Below, piece by piece: positions 56,501 through 64,000 of a DNA stretch of 64,000 nt (position 1 is the first letter of the stretch; every line of letters begins with the position of its first letter). The translations under genes were made by a program, and so were the position numbers. The DNA comes from Montifringilla adamsi (Eukaryota; Chordata; Aves; Passeriformes; Passeridae): positions 12,823,752-12,887,751 of the forward strand of contig JAGGNK010013558.1 of the NCBI GenBank assembly GCA_017590115.1, written 5' to 3'. The notes under the pieces are model-generated. The model did no database searches. It was not told the DNA's origin and was given only the letters and a program-made list of their open reading frames with translations.

Positions 56501-58645
56501 CTGTGCTCTCTCACCTCACTGACTGCCCCAGAGACCCAGAATGTGTTGCAGGATAAACAGCTCAGACTGTGCACAAAGTTAGGACATGGTTTTGGGAGTG
56601 CTCCATCAGGGCAGGAGAGAAGGTGGATGGAAAACGTGATTTCAGTATAAAGCTGTACAACTGAAGTACTGTGCTGGGGAATTCAGAGTACAGGGAGCTG
56701 GTGGTCTGGAAGATCTGCATCATACTGTACAGATCCCAGCCACTGAGCCATGGAGAACAGCGTCAGCCTCTTCTGTCCAGCTCAGAGGGTGCTACAGGAC
56801 TGCCAGTCAAAGGAAGAAGTGGGGGTAGCTACCAGAAATAGGCAGGGCAGGGAGGGACATAAAGCTTCCCACTGTACAGGCAGTGGTGATGCACTGGCAG
56901 ACCTCCTAAAACCTTCACAAACCCAGAAACCAAGAGTGTCTAGGAGGACACAGCCTTGATTTGAAGTGTGGGTAAGATGAAGATTTATTCTTCTTGTTTT
57001 CTGACTCTGGATTCACTTTTTACACATACTCTTTCCTGAATTCCAGGAGCACAGATCTCTTCACAACTTTACTTTTCTATTTGTTCTACCATCTTCATGT
57101 GACTTGGGCACTTCTGCATTGATGCAATGAACAGGCTGTGGTGGAGAACAGCACTGTTTGGTCCTCTGTTAGACAAACCTGCTAGCACAGCCTGGTGCCC
57201 CTCTTTTGTCAGTCTGGTTGCTGTGCTGGGCAGACAGCAGCCCAGCTTTGCTGTAACCACAGCACACACCCCTTCCCCAGCCAGCTGACTGCATACTCAG
57301 AGTTCATCTTGCCAGTTTATGGCTGACCTCCTATCTTCTTAAAAAGCAGAATATTAAGTCCCTAGTTCAGCCGTATTTCTGGAGTGAGGAGGAAAGGCTT
57401 CTAATGTGGCAAACATCTATGGAAGAGCCTCTCTTCCTCACTGTCAAATCTGTGACAGCTCAAGGAAGTTCCCTTTAAGATCACCTATCCTCCCTTCAAA
57501 TTCAGAGTTGGACTGAAGTAGATTTGTCTGAATCTTGTTTTCTCCTGTCAAATGCAACTCAACAGGCTTTTCTAAGCAGTGATTTCTTTCAAAACCTGCT
57601 GTATGCCATTCAGCCTCATGAAGGAGGTTCACTGCCTTGTTGCTATGGTACCCTTTCTGTAAAGAGGAAGAAAATAGTTAACTATGCAATTTAAGAAACT
57701 ACAGAGGAATGACAGAATGAGAAATAATAGAAAGGAAGATTCTGCATTTGCAATAGAACTGCTGGTTGCTGTTGAAATACACCATGTTTACAGGTGAAAT
57801 ACTTGCCCAGAGCACCATGTATAGTGCCAGGGCTTCTCTGGCAGCAGGGATTTCAGTGAGATGCCCATTGCTAGGCACTGTGCCTCTGCCGTCCAGCAAA
57901 TCAATCCTGTAGTCAGTTACTGCTTTTACCTTCCCTGCTTAATGCTCCTGAAATATTTCCTTGGCAGAAATTCTGGATGGAGCTGGGACACCAATAATAA
58001 ATCACAGACCCACAACAAGCTCCTGCTGCTTGTGGATACACAGAGGTACAGTTCAAGACTTAAGTGCTTTGTATCTCCTTGGCAATATTTCATTATTCCT
58101 TGGGCCTACTAACCCCTGCTTGCTTTCCCCAGGACCCTGGAAAATCCAGTTTGTGGTGCACACGGCAGGGCCAAAGAGACTGCAAGCATCAAACCTGGCA
58201 ACATCCCAGCAGCCCCTTTAGAAAGTGAGGTGCTTTCCTTTGCCAAGAGCAGTGGCAGGTCAGTACAGCTTGGGTGAAACAAAGCACTGCAACAGATCTG
58301 TGCCAGGAATGGATCCAGGCTGGTGCTCTGTGAACAGGGAGAGCTGCCACTCACATGTAGCTCTGTGAGCCAGGGGGAAGGAAAGAGTTACCCCATGTGT
58401 TGTTTCCCAATGTGAGCAGTGAGACAAAGAGGGAAGGAAGATGACCTGACCCTGTGCAGTTGTTTACTACAAATGACTACAAGGAGATTGAGATCTCAGG
58501 CTCTCCTTCTGCCTGACAAGAGCACTAATGGCATGGAGGGCTAGACAAGAGCCACATATGGTGGTAAGAGGAAGAGAGCAGTTGAAAGGCAGTAATAAGC
58601 CAAAATACTTCTGGGAACACAGCAGGAATGGCTGTCAAAAGACCA
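53560..58645. other. Intergenic DNA between DET1 and MRPS11
   Basis: About 5 kb with no recognisable exon, RNA or transposon. Open frames are short and lie on both strands. Confidence 0.5.
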
Positions 58646-58649
58646 ACAT

Positions 58650-58655
58650 TTTAAT
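58650..58655 (-). terminator. MRPS11: Candidate MRPS11 polyadenylation signal (ATTAAA)
   Basis: ATTAAA on the minus strand, about 230 bases beyond the MRPS11 stop and the first such word there. Confidence 0.5.
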
Positions 58656-58882
58656 CAACAAACTTTGTAGACAACAGGCTTCCCACTAAGGGAATACACG
58701 GATTCCTGCTTTCACCAGCAGCTTCAGCCTCCTGCATTTTTAAGGCTCAGCATGGTCTCTCCAAGCTTCCCTCAACAAGTATTTCCAGGGAGGGTGGTCT
58801 TCCAGAATCAGTCACAGAAGCAACATTCAACTCAGTCCCTGATGAACTGACGTTGAAAGCTGTGTGTCCCTTGCACTGCCCC

Positions 58883-61800
58883 TCACACTCTCCTGGCCTT
58901 CCGGGGGCGGCAGCCGTTGTGGGGGACCGGGCTGTTGTCGCTGATGGAGATGATCTCCAAACCTCCCATCGTCAGCCCCTTGATGGCAGCCTGCAAGGAG
59001 ACAGCAGATGACAGCTATCAACACACAGGACAGCAGAGAAGGGAAAAGCTCAGGGCAAAACAGTTTCGTCCCCCATCTGAAAATCAACTTGCTCCAATGC
59101 GTCTCACTTCTATATGCTTAAAAATAAGTAACTCATATCAGAAAACCCAGTTTAAACTTATCTGCTCTAGTCCTTTCTTGAGGGTTCCTACTGATTTTCC
59201 TACTTTGGCCATAAGAAGCCCCAAATACAGCTTTTATTCTACCTCCAACATGGTATTACTCTAAAATTATAATGACTCTAAAAATTCATTATTGGGCACT
59301 TGGGTGAGGAATCCTTTATATCAGCTTCAGAAAAAACAAGTTAATTGAAACGAGCCTGAATTAAGAAAACATCCATGATAGCTGAGAAAATAAAGTATGG
59401 AAAAGAAACTCCAACACCTACTTTGCGTCCTGGTCCCAGTCCTTTCACCATGACTCGCACATGCAACACACCCTTCCCACGTGCTTTCTGTGGAAAGAAC
59501 AACTGGTAAATGTTCTCTCTGACAAAAATTCTGGCTCCCCTGGTGTCTTTCATTTTCGTAATAGTACTTAAGTAAAAATAAAGATTAGGTAATGGATACA
59601 GAAGACATATATGGGGATTACTGCAGAGATGCTAAGAGCAAAGGAGGTACGGGGTATGGCCATGGCAGTTCAAGAGAACTTCTGTGCTGGACCGTGAGCT
59701 CTGCACTCAGAGAAAGCTCTCAAATCAAACTATCTGTGACCTAAAGCCAGAGCAAAAAAGGAGATATCCATGGATACGTGACTGAAGTGGCAAGGGACTA
59801 ACAATGACTAATTCTAAGTTGTTTGCCCTTCTCTAATGTGGCGACTTCTCCCCTGTGAGCAGTGGATTCTTTCTGGAGGGTAAATGAGAAGAGCAGGCAA
59901 GCTTTAGATTTGCTGTGCAGGAGTCCGCACCTCCAGGGCAAAAATTCTAGGGGCTTTCAAACTGGAAATGAAGAACTGCTGTACAGCACAGCCCTGCTGC
60001 CACCACGTGGAGGGAGATCCTCTGGCTCTCTTTCTCATTGTGCTCTGATGCAATTAACGTACTAACTACTTCAACAATGACCGAATAAATCTGTCCAAGC
60101 ACAGCTACACAGCTATTATGAGGCTCCAACGAGCACAGATTAATAGTGAAGATGTTCTTATATCCCTCTGAGTCAACCACAATAAGCTGTTGGCCAGTAG
60201 TGGCACCAAACTCCTCCGGCATGAAAGGCTGAAGTGAGTTCCACCTAATTTAGGGTAAGGATTTTCAGTTTAACCTTGCCTCATTCTGCTGTAATGAGGA
60301 TCGTGACACAGCCAGCCTTGTCTCCTCCACCTGGACACCCACATGGTTTTTTTCAGAAAGAGTTATAATAAACGACATGCAGCTGGAATGAACAGGTGCA
60401 AGAACATCACCTTCTTTGACTGGAACTGCTGGCTGGAGCTCGGTTCTGTGGCAGAGCAGATATAAAATATCCAGACAATAACTGCAGCTACTTCTCAGTC
60501 CCCTACGGTACAAAACTTGAACTGCTGCTGATTCAGGGTCTACATTCCCCAAATGACTGAGAAATGTTCACTTAGGAGGCTATGCAGAGCGGTGCTAGGA
60601 AAGGACAGGCTCCAAGTTACAATCATACATTTCCAATCACAACCTGCACAGCTCAGCTCCCACTTAGGGTATTTCTAACACCTCTTTCAAACACACTTTG
60701 TCTGCACGCAAACGAAACTTGGGATGTTTTTCCAGCACCACAGTGCTGCCTGCGAGCCAGGGCTGTGCCCAGGTGCAGGGGCAGGCAGTCAGAGCTCCCC
60801 TGTGGAGAGGGGATGAGGGTGGGCACTCACCACTGCTGCTGCCATGGCCGCGGTCTGTGCTGCGATGGCAGTGCCCTTCTTGGCGTTCTGGAAGCCCTCT
60901 GTGCCGCAGGACGTGCGGGAGAACGGCTGGTTGTCAAAGCTCACCACCTGGATGTGCGTGCTGCGGAGGGACAGGGGCAAAGGGAAGAAGCAAGCTGGAA
61001 CAAAGCTGTATTCTCCAGTTTGTCACTCACCTTACTGGCATAACTGCAGGACTTCTCTCTTTCAAAGTATCCCACTCAAACCCACTGCAGAGACCACCCA
61101 GCAGTGACCTGGTCATCTTACAGACCCTGGCAGAACCCTTCTGGAGAAGGTGTCCTTTATCTCACTCAGCCCTTTCAGATCCACCTCTCACTGCATTTTA
61201 TCTCTTCTATTAAAAAAAAAATGCACAAAACACTTCTGGAACTTGAAAGAGCCTTAAGCAGTAACATACCACAGGAGCAATCACTGATGAAACACAACTG
61301 TCTCATGGAGAATATGGTAATTTTTTCAACACCTGCACAGAAGTAGTGGTAGAGCAGTGGGCTGGAAGTAACCTGCTGTTAAAACTATCAGCATCTGATT
61401 ATTCGTATCAGGATGTAATCAAAATATATAAAAACAATCTCACTGCTTTTAAGACACTCCAAGAACAGGTATGCTCCCTGAACATCACTGAGGTTTAAAT
61501 CAGTATCATCTTCCCAGCCATGAACACCACTCCCTTGGCTGTTTTTCTTTGAGCCTTTAGATCGAAATGATGACAGGCCAAACCCCGGGTTCTAAGCTTT
61601 GATTTCACACGAGAGCAGGAATGGAGCAGCTCATTTGCTTACTTGTTGTACGTTGCTTTGATGTGAGCTATCGGGACCTCTTCATAAACCTTGCCATCCC
61701 ATCTCATGGAGTTCCTCTGCAGGATTAAAGAGCTGAGGAGCAAAGTAAGAGTTATCAGGCCTCGCTCTTTAAATATTACAAAGTTTCATTTCATATCGGG

Positions 61801-62277
61801 AAATAAAGAAAGAAGCGATCAAGCCTCCGAAAAACACAAGCTGCGTTTCTGATTGAGTCAAGTGGCTCCCTCCCCTCCCTCGGCTGAAAACCCAGCGAAG
61901 GCGATAAAACCTCGCAGCAAGAGGCAGATGGCAGCGCCCTCCCGGCGCGGCCTGGCCTCGGCTCTCACCTCGGCTCAGTCGCGCTCTGCTTCTCCGTCTC
62001 CTTGGCAGCCGCCCCCGCCACGTCCTGCAGCCTCGGGGGGCCGGTGCGGAGCCCGCGGCACAGGGCGGCGGCGCGGCCCCTGAGGAGACAACCGCCGGTG
62101 AGCGCTGGGGGGATGGCTCTAGCGATAGCGGGAAGCCCCCAGCGGCCACCTCGCTGCGACAGGGGGGCCTCCCCGCTATCCCCTCACTGTCCCCCCGCTC
62201 CCCACAGCCCGTCCCGCCCTGTCCGCTCACCCCCAGCCCAGCACGCGTTGCCCGGCCAGCGCCATGGCCGCGCTCAT
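58883..62277 (-). CDS. MRPS11: Mitochondrial small-subunit ribosomal protein uS11m
   Basis: Six exons on the minus strand: 62277-62231, 62079-61969, 61732-61643, 60960-60831, 59487-59422 and 58990-58883. They join with GT/AG borders to a 183-residue protein (human 194). Residues 1-52 form the variable, arginine- and alanine-rich presequence that would be removed on import. The uS11 core starts near residue 73 ([18 protein letters not shown]) and includes [20 protein letters not shown] (about 103-122), VKGLGPGR (140-147) and the C-terminal [13 protein letters not shown]. The protein sits in the platform of the 28S subunit and contacts rRNA near the exit site. The first ATG was chosen for its GCCGCCATGA context; a second in-frame ATG lies 12 bases on. 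It is divergent with MRPL46. Confidence 0.96.
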
Positions 62278-62400
62278 GGCGGCGGCTCCGACCCGCGGCG
62301 GGGAGCGGCGGCCGCGGAGCACGCCGGGAGCGAGGAGGGGACATGGCGGGGCATTGTGGGGCGCGCGCCATGGCGGCGCCCCTGCGGCCGCGGGCGGCGG
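62225..62400. promoter_or_regulatory. Shared MRPS11/MRPL46 bidirectional promoter
   Basis: Only 92 bases separate the two divergent start codons, inside a CpG island spanning roughly 61860-62560. ATGGCGGC words (YY1-type) overlap both starts, and GGGCATTGTGGGG (62351-62363) resembles the ZNF143/THAP11 motif. There is no TATA box. The same head-to-head pair exists in human. Confidence 0.85.
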
Positions 62401-63759
62401 GCAGCGCTCGCTGGGTTTGTAGCGCTGCCGCGCGGCGCCCGTGGAAGCTTTTCGGGGCGATGTGCTTGTTGAGGCTTCCCCGGATCACGCAGCCTCTGGA
62501 AAAGGAGGAGGAAGAAGTGGCGGCGCTCATGGAGCAGGTAGAGAGGGGTGTGGGGGTGTTGGTGGAGAAATGGCGCCCTCAGGCATGAGGGGAGAGGAGC
62601 ATCAGGGCTGGTGGCCTTGCACACACCGTCTGTGATGTTGCTCCCCGAGTGCTCTGCAGCGTCTCTCGGGGGTGGTGGTAGTGTCCCCATGGTCACCTCC
62701 GTGGTGTTGCTGTCCCTGTCACACGCTCCTGCTGCAAGCAGAGAAGCGCTGCTGAACCTCAGGAAATTCCTATTGCCTTGCTTTTGCTGAGGTGGAAATA
62801 ATTTAATTCTGCTTGCTAATACCTACTGTGCTTGTGGCTTAAGAATTCTTTATGTTGCTTTTCTAGATAGAGCTGGAGAAGAGCCTGTATTCAGATCATG
62901 AAATGCGTAAGCTGGAGGAGGAGGAGCAGCTCAAGAGGAAGATGGAAAGCTTGTATGATGAGGATGAGGCTCGTGGCAAGACGGTCATCATGGCTCAAGA
63001 CCTGGAGGAGAAGTGGGAGCAGAAGTTTCTGCAGTTCAAAGCTGCCCCGCGGATAACAGGTACAGCCTGGAGTCCACGGTGGGTGAGGATACCCAGATTG
63101 TTTGCCAGAATGCAATTTAGTAAAAGGAAGGCAATTTTGGGTCTCTTTTTTTGTTTGTTTTAAATAGAGTCTTGACTCTGTGGCAGCACATGTGCAATTA
63201 ACAGTCTGATAGGGAAATCAGTGTCCCTGTGCTGCAAAAATGTGTATGTACACCAGGGCAAAGTGATGAAAATAGATGTTGTTTCCAGACAAGAGAAATG
63301 TTTTGTCATTTGGTTCCCAAGCTCTGCTTAGTGCTCTTGTTGAGTTTTGTGAAGGTGGAGATCCAGGGTGCTTATTATACAGTCCTTCTGTAAAGGAAAA
63401 CAGCAGCTGAATCCTGCAATGACTTCTAGAGTGACTGAGAGCATTCCTGTCTAGATTTTTGTCTTATTCCATGTATCCACATTTGTGTATTGTTTCTGAG
63501 TGTGAGGCACAGAGGGTTGATAACCAAGGGGGTCAGAGCATACTGCCAGGAGACTTTGTTTCCAGCACGTGTTGGTTTTTGGCAGATGCTGATAAAAGCA
63601 ACGATCGAACATCATTGAACAGGAAGCTGGACAGCAACCTGATGCTTCTGGTGAAACAGAAAATTGGTAACCAGGAGCTGTGGCTTCTGCCTCAAGTGGA
63701 GTGGCAGCCTGGAGAGACGCTACGGAGCACAGCTGAGCGAGCCATGGCTACGTTTTTGG
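62370..63759 (+). CDS. MRPL46: Mitochondrial large-subunit ribosomal protein mL46 (5' part)
   Basis: Three exons are inside the window: 62370-62537, 62867-63059 and 63586-63759, joining in frame through GT/AG borders. They give about 178 residues; the remaining exon or exons are beyond 64000, so the gene is partial at the window edge rather than broken. Residues 1-40 form an arginine- and alanine-rich mitochondrial presequence. Exon 2 encodes a charged segment starting [12 protein letters not shown] and ending [17 protein letters not shown]. Exon 3 enters the Nudix-like domain with [19 protein letters not shown] and [17 protein letters not shown]. mL46 is a structural protein of the 39S subunit without Nudix catalysis. 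An upstream in-frame ATG at 62343 would add nine residues; MAAPLRP was preferred because it matches family N-termini. Confidence 0.95.
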
Positions 63760-64000
63760 GTGTGTAGCTTGACCCTCCCTCTTCTTTGTCCCACTGGTTT
63801 TCTTCCAGTGCTCTGTCTGAGTGATATTTGCCATCTGCTGTAGTGAAATCTTCTCCCATCTGCTGGGAAAAAGCATGTTGTGGCAGAGGGCTGGCACACT
63901 GGGAGTTGGGATCTCTGGCTGCCAGCAGCAGCAGTGCCATGTCTGCCCATCATGGGCCCTTTTGGGGTATCACCAGACACCCCTGTATGTCTGGGATTGC
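63760..64000 (+). other. MRPL46 intron sequence to the window end
   Basis: Follows the donor GTGTGT; no further exon is visible. Confidence 0.7.

Overview
This is nuclear DNA from a vertebrate, most likely a songbird. The exon-intron genes match the tetrapod order AEN - mir-7-2 - DET1 - MRPS11 - MRPL46, which is human 15q26.1 and, from general knowledge, avian chromosome 10. Avian CR1 LINE 3' ends, an old MIR-type SINE and two bird endogenous-retrovirus LTR pieces are present. The solo LTR at 6.9-7.25 kb looks like a family I associate with passerines. Everything was read by eye; no alignment or search was run.

Layout. 1-15.2 kb: no gene seen, but a near-perfect 648-bp tandem duplication running into a 50-bp minisatellite, a solo LTR, a (CCCAT)n array, several AT-rich stretches that look like conserved non-coding DNA, and a truncated CR1. 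15.6-17.9 kb: AEN (minus strand, three coding exons) with a GC-rich promoter that holds a 19/20 match to a p53 response element. 18.4-18.5 kb: the mir-7-2 hairpin on the minus strand, only about 0.6 kb upstream of the AEN promoter. 18.5-37.4 kb: about 19 kb with no recognised protein gene, with homeodomain- and GATA-rich AT islands, a GC-rich CRE-containing candidate promoter near 32.9 kb, and GC-rich minisatellites. 37.5-51 kb: DET1 (plus strand), with a CpG-island promoter, non-coding exon 1, four coding exons and a long probable 3' UTR. 51-58.6 kb: intergenic, with an LTR fragment, an unusual interleaved inverted repeat and a small CpG/X-box element. 58.65-62.28 kb: MRPS11 (minus strand, six exons). 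62.37 kb to the end: the first three exons of MRPL46 (plus strand); the gene runs off the window.

How the genes fit together. MRPS11 and MRPL46 are two mitoribosomal proteins, one small-subunit and one large-subunit, transcribed divergently from one 92-bp start-to-start interval. AEN (a p53-induced 3'-5' exonuclease) and mir-7-2 are on the same strand with the p53-type element close by, so shared control is possible but unproven. DET1 is the substrate-receptor component of a CUL4-DDB1 ubiquitin ligase and has its own ETS/YY1-type housekeeping promoter.
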